DNA of 5,820 nt from an uncultured Paracoccaceae bacterium (GTDB lineage: Bacteria; Pseudomonadota; Alphaproteobacteria; Rhodobacterales; Rhodobacteraceae): the NCBI GenBank assembly GCA_938038825.1, contig CALHST010000302.1, forward strand, positions 1 to 5,820. Reading direction: 5' to 3'. Shown here one piece after another: positions 1 to 5,427 of this stretch. The position numbers and the translations under genes are program-made. Numbering within the stretch: position 1 is the first letter of the stretch; every line of letters begins with the position of its first letter. The notes beneath the pieces are model-generated. The model saw nothing but the letters and a program-made list of their open reading frames with translations. It was not told the origin of the DNA and did not search any database.

Positions 1-204
1 GTTATCCCCGTTTTGACATGGCCAGATTTTGCGGACGCAGTACGGCGCAAATTAGTTTTGGAAATTGCGGATTTGGGTGGCGATCACGCGGACGCGCCCC
101 GGATCATCAAAGCGCAACTGTCGTCACGAGATCCGTCGGATTGCCAAATCGGAGAGAAAATTTGGAACGAATGGGTGCGAGAACGGCAATTTCAACTGCC
201 ATAA
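1..204 (+). CDS. 3' end of an unrecognised protein (5'-truncated by window edge)
   Basis: The frame is open from the first base and ends at a TAA at 202-204, giving 67 residues with no in-frame ATG; the only in-frame alternative start is a TTG at 13 without a visible ribosome binding site. The gene therefore probably begins before the window. The visible part is hydrophilic and looks mostly helical, with clusters such as VRRKLVLEIA and a Trp-rich end (IWNEWVRERQFQLP), and no membrane segment or known motif. Codon choice looks like real coding sequence. An overlapping frame with an ATG at 18 encodes a basic, Cys/Arg/Asn-rich peptide that looks like a shadow. I do not recognise the family, so no function is assigned. 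The 133 bases between it and the next gene show no clear terminator. Confidence 0.4.
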   Translation, partial: VIPVLTWPDFADAVRRKLVLEIADLGGDHADAPRIIKAQLSSRDPSDCQIGEKIWNEWVRERQFQLP

Positions 205-337
205 GCCTTTGGTAACAGTTGAACAGTATGGCATTGGAGAGACATGTGCGTTCTGCCAGTGTGCAAGCCGGTTCAATAATGATGCAAGGCGAACTGTTTT
301 GCGCGTTGCGTCGAAACACTGGAAATGAAGGTCCTTA

Positions 338-586
338 ATGAACGATCATTCTTCTGACACTGACTTTTTCGCCATTGCGACACAGCGCCCTGTGGTGATG
401 CGGGCTGCCCGCATTGCGTTGGTCGTTGGAATTGTCTTGGCGATCATTAATCACGCAGACAAACTCATCAATGGCACGGTCGACCTGACAACTCTTTTCA
501 AGATCATTTTGACGTTTGTGGTGCCGTATTCGGTGTCCACATATTCTTCGGTCCAAACTGTACGCGAACAGATGCAAGACGTCTGA
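338..586 (+). CDS. nrtS: NrtS-family nitrate/nitrite transporter (small membrane protein)
   Basis: This 82-residue protein has two predicted membrane helices, roughly residues 22-38 (RAARIALVVGIVLAIIN) and 52-70 (TLFKIILTFVVPYSVSTYS). The segments INHADKLINGTVDL and KIILTFVVPYSVSTY match what I recall of the NrtS family: an Asn-x-x-Asp stretch after helix 1 and a Val-Pro-Tyr-x-Val-Ser-Thr-Tyr motif in helix 2. From established knowledge, NrtS was characterised in marine cyanobacteria as a small inner-membrane nitrate/nitrite transporter, probably working as an oligomer, and homologues occur in many proteobacteria. The ATG at 338 is supported by GAAGG at 327-331, six bases upstream. The gene stands alone: no nitrate reductase or regulator is visible, and it converges on the next gene with 10 bases between stops. 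Nitrate as substrate is inferred from family membership. Confidence 0.8.
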   Translation: MNDHSSDTDFFAIATQRPVVMRAARIALVVGIVLAIINHADKLINGTVDLTTLFKIILTFVVPYSVSTYSSVQTVREQMQDV

Positions 587-596
587 TCCCCGCCGA

Positions 597-1721
597 TCAA
601 GCGCGCCGCTGAACCAGAACCGAACCAACAGAATACCCGGCGCCAAATGAGCATATCAGCCCATAGTCGCCGTCTTGCAAATCTTCGGAATATTGCGAAA
701 AGGCAATTATGGACCCGGCGCTAGAGGTGTTGGCGTAGTCCTGTAAGATGTTGGGTTGTTCACCGTCATTTGGTACACGACCCAAAACCTTTTTGCCTAT
801 AAAGTCGTTCATTGATTTGTTGGCCTGATGCAGCCAGAGCCGTTTCAGATGATCGGCTGTGATATCCTCATCCGCCATATGATCCGCGATGTGTTTAGAC
901 ACCAATGGCAGCACTTCCTTAAAAACCTTCCGGCCTTCTTGCATGAATTGCATATCACGGCGATCATTCAGGCCATCAGGACGGGTTCGGCGCAAAAACC
1001 CATTGTTGTTGCGAATGTTATTGGAAAATTCTGTCGCACATCGTGTGGATTTTATTTCAAAATGCGGGGCAGTGGCGTCGTCGATCCGCTCAACCAAAGT
1101 TGCTGTGGCCACATCCCCGAAGATGAAGTGACAATCGCGATCCCGCCATTCCAAATGTGCTGAGCAAATCTCGGGATTGACCACCAATGCGGACCGGATG
1201 GACCCAGAGCGGATCATATCTGTCGCTGTTTGCAGCCCGAAAGTTGCGGATGAACACGCGACATTCATGTCAAAAGCAAAACCTTTAACGCCCATAAGTT
1301 GTTGAATTTCAATTGCAATCGCAGGGTATGCACGTTCGTGATTGGATGCCGCACAAATAACAGCATCCACATCTGCCGCAGTTTTTCCCGCTTGCGCGAG
1401 TGCTTTGTTGCAGGCATCGACGCCCATTTCAGCCATAACGCCGGGTTCATCGTCGCTGCGTTGTGGCAGCGTCGGATGCATAGTCGTGGGGTCCAGGATG
1501 CCTGATTTGTTCAGCACAAACCGTTGTTCAATGCCGCTGGCTTTAAAAATGAAGTCTTCCGAGGAGGGATCTTTAGCCGTGACCTCACCAGCCGCGATGG
1601 CGTCTGCGTGTTCCGCATTCCAAGCATCGGCATAGGCATTAAATGCCTCAACCAATTCCGCATTCGAAATACTCAGCTCGGGTGTGAAAACACCTGATCC
1701 TGTGATGGCCGCAGTAAACAT
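597..1721 (-). CDS. beta-ketoacyl-ACP synthase III (FabH-like)
   Basis: A 374-residue thiolase-fold condensing enzyme that joins an acyl-CoA primer to malonyl-ACP in fatty acid synthesis, in the cytoplasm. The catalytic triad is complete: Cys156 in DMNVACSSATFG, His298 in LWLHQAN and Asn331 in YANTSSAGS. The C-terminal glycine motif SFGAGYSVGSV (about 358-368) is also present. It is longer than housekeeping FabH (about 320 aa). An N-terminal insert (about residues 25-60) and the sequences NPEICSAHL and RDCHFIFGDVATA resemble the 370-residue FabH-like group that includes Pseudomonas aeruginosa PA3286, reported to use octanoyl-CoA and so divert beta-oxidation products into synthesis. Primer preference here is inference. 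The frame extends to an ATG at 1775, but MFTAAITGSG starting at 1721 fits the family N-terminus and has a strong ribosome binding site. The gene lies 92 bases downstream of the VPLPA-CTERM gene on the same strand. Confidence 0.9.
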   Translation of the reverse strand: MFTAAITGSGVFTPELSISNAELVEAFNAYADAWNAEHADAIAAGEVTAKDPSSEDFIFKASGIEQRFVLNKSGILDPTTMHPTLPQRSDDEPGVMAEMGVDACNKALAQAGKTAADVDAVICAASNHERAYPAIAIEIQQLMGVKGFAFDMNVACSSATFGLQTATDMIRSGSIRSALVVNPEICSAHLEWRDRDCHFIFGDVATATLVERIDDATAPHFEIKSTRCATEFSNNIRNNNGFLRRTRPDGLNDRRDMQFMQEGRKVFKEVLPLVSKHIADHMADEDITADHLKRLWLHQANKSMNDFIGKKVLGRVPNDGEQPNILQDYANTSSAGSIIAFSQYSEDLQDGDYGLICSFGAGYSVGSVLVQRRA

Positions 1722-1728
1722 GACAATT

Positions 1729-1734
1729 CCCTCC
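1729..1734 (-). promoter_or_regulatory. ribosome binding site deciding the KAS III start
   Basis: On the minus strand this reads GGAGGG, seven bases before the ATG at 1721. The longer alternative start at 1775 would add 18 residues that do not look like the family N-terminus, so this site settles the start. Confidence 0.75.
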
Positions 1735-1782
1735 ACACGTCCAGCGATGTGGCCGGAAATGGGAGGGAAGGTCAAGGTCGGT

Positions 1783-1800
1783 GCGCTTTCAAGAAAGCGC
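1783..1800 (-). terminator. perfect hairpin between VPLPA-CTERM gene and KAS III gene
   Basis: GCGCTTTC and GAAAGCGC (plus-strand reading) are perfect inverted repeats around two bases, folding as a stem of at least seven pairs with a four-base loop. It begins 13 bases after the stop of the upstream minus-strand gene. No T-run follows on either strand, so it is not a classic intrinsic terminator. It may be a partial terminator or an mRNA 3'-end stabiliser separating expression of the two genes. It could equally be a protein-binding palindrome. The structure is certain; the role is inferred. Confidence 0.4.
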
Positions 1801-1813
1801 GGGTGACTTTGGG

Positions 1814-2437
1814 TTAGCTTTTGCGTTTGCGACGCGACATTGCGCCCAGTCCGGCCAAACCGCCCAGCAACAACAGGGAAGACGCAGGCAGCGGGACCGA
1901 TGCCAATGTCACGCCCAAATCATAATCAGAGGCGCCACCGCGGTCACGCGCAACAATCACGACACGCGCATCATTCAGAACTTGGCTGAACAAAGTCTGC
2001 GGCAGCGCATCCAAAGCTTCGCCGGATGTGGGGTCACCGAGGAAATCTTGGCGCGCAACCCGGTTGCCGTCTACACGTATGACGAAGCGCGTCGAAAATT
2101 CACCGCGTGGCAACAGGGACGATCCGGCGATGTCCAGCAAATCTACCGTGAACAGGCCCGTGACATTTCGGAAAATCCAACGATCCTGATCATCCGTAAA
2201 GGCGCGGCCAGACAATAAGGTGGAGTCGCCTCCGCTCAGGTCGGGGGCGCGGAACCTGTCGATATCACCATTTCCGGCAACTGCAGCATTTCCAGAGATA
2301 TCAGCGCCGCCGATTGTGAACTCACGGGATTCTTCGGTCAGAACTGTGGTGTAATCAGCGGGGTTAATTGTTGATGCACCCACCGATGTGGCCGCAACAA
2401 CAGCCAACAGAGTTGCTGGCAGAGCAAATAGTTTCAT
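1814..2437 (-). CDS. exported VPLPA-CTERM sorting domain protein of unknown function
   Basis: A 207-residue protein with an N-terminal signal peptide (MKLFALPATLLAVVAATSVGAS, cleavage probable near residues 21-22) and a classic tripartite C-terminal sorting tail. The tail has VPLPA at 181-185, a short hydrophobic Leu/Gly/Ala helix at about 186-200, and a basic end (RRKRK, 202-206). This is the VPLPA-CTERM class. By established family knowledge it is recognised by a dedicated exosortase (XrtD type), which cleaves the tail as the protein is exported to the envelope or outside; no exosortase gene is in this window. The 21-180 core is acidic, rich in Gly, Asp and Thr, lacks Cys, and looks like beta structure (for example DRWIFRNVTGLFTVDLLDIAG and FSTRFVIRVDGN), possibly an adhesin-like or matrix domain. 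The ATG at 2437 has AAGGA at 2444-2448, six bases upstream. It may be cotranscribed with the KAS III gene. Confidence 0.85.
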   Translation of the reverse strand: MKLFALPATLLAVVAATSVGASTINPADYTTVLTEESREFTIGGADISGNAAVAGNGDIDRFRAPDLSGGDSTLLSGRAFTDDQDRWIFRNVTGLFTVDLLDIAGSSLLPRGEFSTRFVIRVDGNRVARQDFLGDPTSGEALDALPQTLFSQVLNDARVVIVARDRGGASDYDLGVTLASVPLPASSLLLLGGLAGLGAMSRRKRKS

Positions 2438-2677
2438 CGTTAATCCTTTTCAAAACACCCTTGCGAACAGACATTAGGGGCGGGGCGTTGATGGAATATC
2501 TGACGTCCAATTGGGGCGGGATTAAGACAGATTTGCGGAAAAATTGCACAAAATCCGCTTATTCAATTAAGGCGTGTCATGGCGGTTTCCCGATTATCTG
2601 TTGAAAAAACAAAATGTTGGGCTGTTGCAAGGTCGAAGGGCGGGCTAATCTTCAAACGAGAAAATGGAGAACCTGTC
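2438..2677. promoter_or_regulatory. divergent intergenic region with an imperfect dyad
   Basis: These 240 bases separate the divergent VPLPA-CTERM and GST genes and must carry both promoters. I see no convincing -35/-10 pair on either strand. A candidate with TTGCAC at 2544-2549 is followed 17 bases later by only a weak TTAAGG. The clearest structure is an imperfect dyad at 2535-2558: GCGGA and TCCGC flank an A-rich stretch centred on TTGCACAA. Its position between the two genes would suit a shared operator. The short repeat GGGGCGGG occurs twice nearby (about 2476 and 2514). The open frame starting at 2579 is an upstream extension of the GST frame, not a separate gene. Confidence 0.3.
2666..2670 (+). 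promoter_or_regulatory. ribosome binding site deciding the GST start
   Basis: GGAGA ends seven bases before the ATG at 2678. The frame is open upstream to an ATG at 2579, but that would add 33 residues before the beta strand that normally starts the thioredoxin fold. The site therefore favours the shorter protein. Confidence 0.65.
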
Positions 2678-3289
2678 ATGATCCGCGTCCACCATCTTAA
2701 CCGTTCGAGATCCTTACGAATCCTATGGCTGCTTGAAGAATTGGACCTAACTTACGAAGTCGTACGTTATGAACGTGATGCGGTGACTAATCTTGCTCCG
2801 GACAGTTTGCGGGCCGTGCATCCGCTGGGTAAATCACCGATGATCGAGATGGATGGAGTGTTAATCACAGAGTCCGCGGCTATCGTCGAAATGATCTGTC
2901 TGAAACACGCGCCGCAAATGGTTCCTGACAGGAATACAAAAGCTTACATCCGCCATATGGAGTGGATGCACTTCGCCGAAGGTTCGGCCATGACGCCGAT
3001 CTTGCTAAACTTGTATGTCGGCAGGCTTGGGGAGGCGGGCGCCCCGCTGCATCCTCGAATACATGCGGAATTAGACCGCCATTTCAAATATATGAACGAC
3101 TCGATCCGTCCGTCTGGACACTTTGTTCAGGATACGTTGAGCGCGGCTGACATTATGATGAGCTTTCCAGCGCAGGTGGCGATACGTCTAGGGCGCGGCG
3201 CTGAATTTCCAGCACTGAATGGCTTTGTCGAGGACATACAGGCCAGCCCCTCCTATGAACGCGCTGTGGCAAAAGGCGGTGGCGACTAA
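2678..3289 (+). CDS. glutathione S-transferase family protein
   Basis: A 203-residue cytosolic GST, the usual bacterial length. The N-terminal thioredoxin-like domain starts MIRVHHLNRSRSLRILWLLEEL, typical of this family. A Ser at position 10 or 12 is the likely glutathione-activating residue. HPLGKSPM carries the conserved cis-proline (Pro54), and the glutathione-binding Glu65-Ser66 pair is in ITESAAI. The helical C-terminal domain (about residues 85-203) contains the N-capping and hydrophobic staple motif SAADIMMSFP (Ser155, Asp158). Members conjugate glutathione to electrophiles or act in related thiol or isomerase chemistry; the substrate cannot be read from the sequence. The gene stands alone: it is divergent from the VPLPA-CTERM gene and has a hairpin overlapping its stop codon. 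The 26 C-terminal residues include a Gly-rich tail (KGGGD) that looks natural rather than truncated. Confidence 0.9.
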   Translation: MIRVHHLNRSRSLRILWLLEELDLTYEVVRYERDAVTNLAPDSLRAVHPLGKSPMIEMDGVLITESAAIVEMICLKHAPQMVPDRNTKAYIRHMEWMHFAEGSAMTPILLNLYVGRLGEAGAPLHPRIHAELDRHFKYMNDSIRPSGHFVQDTLSAADIMMSFPAQVAIRLGRGAEFPALNGFVEDIQASPSYERAVAKGGGD

Positions 3290-3306
3290 GTCAAAGTCGC
3301 CTTCTT
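3281..3306 (+). terminator. intrinsic terminator at the GST stop codon
   Basis: GGCGACT (3281-3287) pairs perfectly with AGTCGCC (3295-3301) around a seven-base loop, followed by TTCTT. The TAA stop lies at the stem-loop boundary. The stem is GC-rich and the tract short but T-rich, so it fits a compact rho-independent terminator for the GST gene. Confidence 0.55.
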
Positions 3307-3451
3307 GCCGCGGGGATCGACCGGGCAACTCTGAAGTCGCGGACTATCAGGATCAGTATACCGTCGAACTGAAGGACAGCGTCTGGGCACGCGTACATTC
3401 GCCCGATTTCTAGAACATGGCTCACGGTGCGCTAACTTCACCCTCAATATT

Positions 3452-3485
3452 AAGACTGCTTGGAGGTGGTCTTTTGTCATTCTTT
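3452..3485 (+). terminator. possible second terminator hairpin
   Basis: AAGACTGC (3452-3459) can pair with GTGGTCTT (3466-3473) through eight pairs, two of them G-U, around a six-base loop. T-rich sequence follows (TTGTCATTCTTTT). It could act as a back-up terminator before the porin promoter region. It is weaker than the hairpin at the GST stop. Confidence 0.35.
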
Positions 3486-3655
3486 TGCCGAGAGAGTGCG
3501 CCGGATTCTTAAAGGGTTTGGCAAGTCACGAAAGCTCCGCATCTGGGAAAAGAACCCAATGACAGACACGTGAACGCGGCTGAATTTCAGTAAAATCGCA
3601 TTCGCTTGATGTGCGCGTCATAATGAAACCATTTCAAAGTAAGGGGTTGAAAGGA

Positions 3656-3684
3656 TTCGATAACGAAGGTCTCGTGATAACGAA
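3656..3684 (+). repeat. direct repeat GATAACGAA, possible operator pair
   Basis: The nine-base word GATAACGAA occurs at 3659-3667 and 3676-3684, 17 bases apart. The first copy lies in a near-palindrome (TTCG-ATAA-CGAA, 3656-3667), and the second has similar symmetry (TCGT-GATA-ACGA, 3672-3683). Two symmetric sites about 120-150 bases before the porin ATG suggest a regulator binding in tandem. The regulator is unknown, and chance cannot be excluded for words of this length. Confidence 0.35.
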
Positions 3685-3732
3685 AACCCAAATTAACTCT
3701 TAACAACTGATGATGATGCTAAGTGAGTTGTG

Positions 3733-3745
3733 CGACAAATTGTCG
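3733..3745. promoter_or_regulatory. palindrome CGACAA-A-TTGTCG upstream of the porin
   Basis: A perfect six-base inverted repeat around one central base lies about 60 bases before the porin start codon. Its symmetry and size suit a dimeric regulator's operator. As RNA it could form a short five-pair hairpin in the leader. No known consensus is claimed. Confidence 0.35.
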
Positions 3746-3794
3746 TGGAGCAGCCTTCTTATGCCGACGAAAATCAAAAACAGTGGTCGTGCTT

Positions 3795-3800
3795 AGGAGG
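3795..3800 (+). promoter_or_regulatory. ribosome binding site deciding the porin start
   Basis: AGGAGG, six bases before the ATG at 3807, is the strongest ribosome binding site in the window. The frame is open back to 3723, but the upstream residues would put a Cys/Arg-rich stretch ahead of an otherwise clean signal peptide. This site fixes the start and suggests high translation. Confidence 0.85.
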
Positions 3801-3806
3801 AAAAAC

Positions 3807-4952
3807 ATGAAACGTAACATCGGACTGGGGCTTGCTTGTCTCCCATTTTTATTAAGTACCCAAACGGCCACGGCTCAATCGCAAGAGGAGGAACTTGCGA
3901 CGTTGCGCGATCGGGTCGCAGCTTTGGAAGCAAGCCGCACGACCCCTGAGCTCAAATTCTCGGCATTCGAAAACACAGAAATCACGATATATGGATTTGC
4001 TCGGTTCGAGGCCTTCTATGATTTTGACTTCGCTCAGGGCGACCTAAGCCGCGCAGGGCGCGTCGGCGATCCAGATTTTGCCACTGACGGCGAATTTGAC
4101 ACGTCAGTCCGCGTATCTCGTTTCGGTTTTAGATCGAAAACACCGACGCAAATTGGGGACATTAGTACGCAGTTAGAATTCGACTTGTTCGGGTCGGGGG
4201 GGGATGAATCGACGTCACCAAACCTGCGATTGCGTCATGCGAACATCAACATCAACGACCAGGTCTTGCTTGGTCAATTCTGGACCAACTTTATGCCCTT
4301 GGTCCACTATCCCACAACCGCTGACTTCAATGGGCCGGTTGGCATTACCTTCGCCCGCGTTCCCCAAGCCCGTTACACGTATAGGACCGGAAATGGGCTT
4401 GAGCTTTCAGCCTCGCTTGAAGAGGCCGCCGGAGGCTCCAGCGATCCGGTTTTCACAGCGGCCGCATTTTACCAAGGAGAGGGTTTTTCTGTCCGGGGTG
4501 CAGCGCTGACAGGCACGTTTAATTCGGGTGGCAGTGAATTTGATACCAGTGGCTTCACGGTCTCTGGCAGCGTGTCCCCCTGGAAGGGCGGAACTGTTAC
4601 TGCGACTTATGTCACAGGTGAAGCGCTTGGAAACTTGCTGATCGGCGGTGGAAGCAGGGTTGTCGGTGGGCAAACCAATGATTCAGACGGTTTCACGTTG
4701 GCAATCGATCAGAAATTGTCGGACGCTTTCTCAGTTGGTTTGGCCTATGGTAACGAAAGCTATGACCTGCCGACCGCGGTTGGCAGTTCGGGAAATGCGT
4801 TTACTGATTTGGAGTCGATTCATCTCAGCTTGTTTTATCGCCCAACCGATCGGCTGACGCTTGCAGCGGAATACATCAATATTCAAAGCGAAGGTCCGAC
4901 TTTCTCCGCTGATGCGGATCGCATAGGATTGTCTGCTACGTTTAGCTTCTAG
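3807..4952 (+). CDS. DcaP-like outer membrane porin
   Basis: A 381-residue outer membrane beta-barrel. The signal peptide MKRNIGLGLACLPFLLSTQTATA is probably cleaved after Ala23. A short coiled-coil follows (about 26-43; Leu30, Leu33, Val37 and Leu40 in 3-4 spacing), as in trimeric DcaP-type porins. The barrel opens with ITIYGFARFEAFYDFDFAQGD and contains the family-like block RLRHANI...LLGQFWTNFM (Trp159), then DFNGPVGITFARVPQARYTY (to about 192). The end ...RIGLSATFSF has the terminal Phe read by the BAM machinery. DcaP homologues are reported to carry small, often dicarboxylate or other anionic, solutes; the substrate here is unknown. Alternating polar and hydrophobic strands and Gly/Asp/Ser-rich loops run throughout. 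The gene appears to be transcribed alone, with a strong ribosome binding site and a long upstream region. An eight-G tract interrupts the gene near residue 131. Confidence 0.88.
   Translation: MKRNIGLGLACLPFLLSTQTATAQSQEEELATLRDRVAALEASRTTPELKFSAFENTEITIYGFARFEAFYDFDFAQGDLSRAGRVGDPDFATDGEFDTSVRVSRFGFRSKTPTQIGDISTQLEFDLFGSGGDESTSPNLRLRHANININDQVLLGQFWTNFMPLVHYPTTADFNGPVGITFARVPQARYTYRTGNGLELSASLEEAAGGSSDPVFTAAAFYQGEGFSVRGAALTGTFNSGGSEFDTSGFTVSGSVSPWKGGTVTATYVTGEALGNLLIGGGSRVVGGQTNDSDGFTLAIDQKLSDAFSVGLAYGNESYDLPTAVGSSGNAFTDLESIHLSLFYRPTDRLTLAAEYINIQSEGPTFSADADRIGLSATFSF
4196..4203 (+). repeat. G8 homopolymer inside the porin gene
   Basis: Eight consecutive G residues encode Gly-Gly and the first base of Asp in the segment FGSGGDES. 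Gaining one G would create an immediate TGA. Losing one would shift into a frame that stops near 4509. The reading frame is intact in this copy. Such tracts are prone to slippage, but no evidence of actual variation is available here. Confidence 0.9.
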
Positions 4953-5023
4953 TTTTCAGCGAAGTCAGCGACGACGACTTAAGTTAAGATTCGAGAGCCG
5001 TCGTTGCAGCACCCCAAGCTTTA

Positions 5024-5075
5024 GTGAGCGCCACCTTATCCGCATAGACTGTGCGAATACGGGTTGGGCGCTCAC
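5024..5075. repeat. nested inverted repeat (9 bp outer arms, inner hairpin)
   Basis: GTGAGCGCC (5024-5032) and GGCGCTCAC (5067-5075) are perfect inverted repeats 34 bases apart. Within the loop, CGCAT (5041-5045) can pair with GTGCG (5051-5055), one pair being G-T, forming a second hairpin. No T-run follows on either strand, so a standard terminator is unlikely. It may be a factor-dependent 3' end for the porin transcript, a structured RNA, or a relic of a mobile element. Confidence 0.6.
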
Positions 5076-5249
5076 GCATCGTTTGTTCGAGCTCTGGGGC
5101 ATACCTGGTTCAAAGCCAAAGCCGCCGCCATGATCCTAGATAAGATCCGCCTGACCGAAGAGTGCCATTCCGAAAACCACGACCTCGGCCGCCCCGTCTG
5201 GGCCAGTCCCGACGGCACAACCATGGACCCGGGCGGGGTGATAGAGTGA
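5028..5249 (+). pseudogene. orphan reading-frame tail, possible gene remnant
   Basis: The frame runs from just after a TGA at 5025 to a TGA at 5247-5249. The part from about 5104 looks coding: GC-ending codons, and peptide segments such as HTWFKAKAAAMILDKIRL and HDLGRPVWASPDGTTMDPGG. There is no ribosome binding site before the internal ATG (5130) or the TTG at 5064, and the start of the frame overlaps the inverted repeat. This suggests the 3' end of a gene whose 5' part has been lost. I do not recognise the family. It could also be a chance frame in GC-rich DNA. Confidence 0.3.
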
Positions 5250-5427
5250 CCGGGTGTGTCGTTTTGTGTGTGTGCGGCTTTCAAACACTGTGCTGATGCG
5301 AGGACCTACGCAACGGGTCAGATGTCGACTGTGATCCCAGAGTGACCGATGCTGCATTCCCTACTAACGTCTGTTAAAAGGAGTTCTCGCCAGTCTGCGG
5401 GATGACCACTTTGTCGCTCTTTCACAC

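Larger units (their letters stand above)
3290..3806 (+). other. long non-coding stretch upstream of the porin gene
   Basis: About 500 bases separate the GST and porin genes. The first part (about 3324-3413) includes a short frame ending in a TAG whose codons look natural (its product ends SVWARVHSPDF), but it has no start of its own and I recognise no family, so it may be a gene remnant. Possible terminator hairpins lie at 3281-3306 and 3452-3485. The second half is AT-richer and holds the repeat and palindrome described separately. No tRNA-like or other structured RNA was recognised, and no clear -35/-10 pair stands out. The length suggests an elaborate porin control region, a long leader, or an undetected small RNA. 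Confidence 0.5.
4953..5427. other. intergenic, apparently decayed region
   Basis: No complete gene was found in these 475 bases. The porin gene has no clear intrinsic terminator directly after its stop: an eight-pair stem at 4968-4975/5000-5007 has a 24-base loop and no T-run. The region contains the long inverted repeat at 5024-5075, an orphan reading-frame tail ending at 5249, and a GT-rich patch at about 5253-5275. The remainder, about 5276-5427, shows no recognisable element on either strand. Confidence 0.5.

Noticed and set aside
828..1163. Plus-strand open frame inside the KAS III gene
   Set aside because: It is antisense to a clearly recognisable enzyme with intact catalytic motifs, and has no ribosome binding site or family features.
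1722..1775. Extended N-terminus of the KAS III protein from an ATG at 1775
   Set aside because: The 18 extra residues do not fit the family N-terminus, and a strong GGAGGG site precedes the ATG at 1721.
1781..2218. Plus-strand open frame of 145 residues opposite the VPLPA-CTERM gene
   Set aside because: It is low-complexity, Gln/Arg-rich and antisense to a gene with a signal peptide and sorting tail, so it is a shadow frame.
3600..3725. Sigma70-type promoter for the porin, using TTGAAA at 3647 or TTAACA at 3700
   Set aside because: No acceptable -10 element lies 15-19 bases downstream of either; the nearest GATAAC is 23 bases away.
3723..3806. Extended porin start at 3723
   Set aside because: It would place a Cys/Arg-rich stretch before a clean signal peptide, and AGGAGG sits correctly before the ATG at 3807.
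3828..3839. Lipobox-like Cys11 in the porin signal peptide
   Set aside because: The residue at -3 is Gly rather than Leu, hydrophobic residues continue after the Cys, and a normal Ala-x-Ala cleavage site follows, so a lipoprotein is unlikely.
4968..5007. Stem-loop just after the porin gene as an intrinsic terminator
   Set aside because: The eight-pair stem includes a G-T pair, has a 24-base loop and is not followed by a T-run.
5072..5357. Minus-strand open frames opposite the orphan tail
   Set aside because: They are His/Arg/Pro/Thr-rich without recognisable motifs or ribosome binding sites, as expected from reading GC-rich DNA in reverse.
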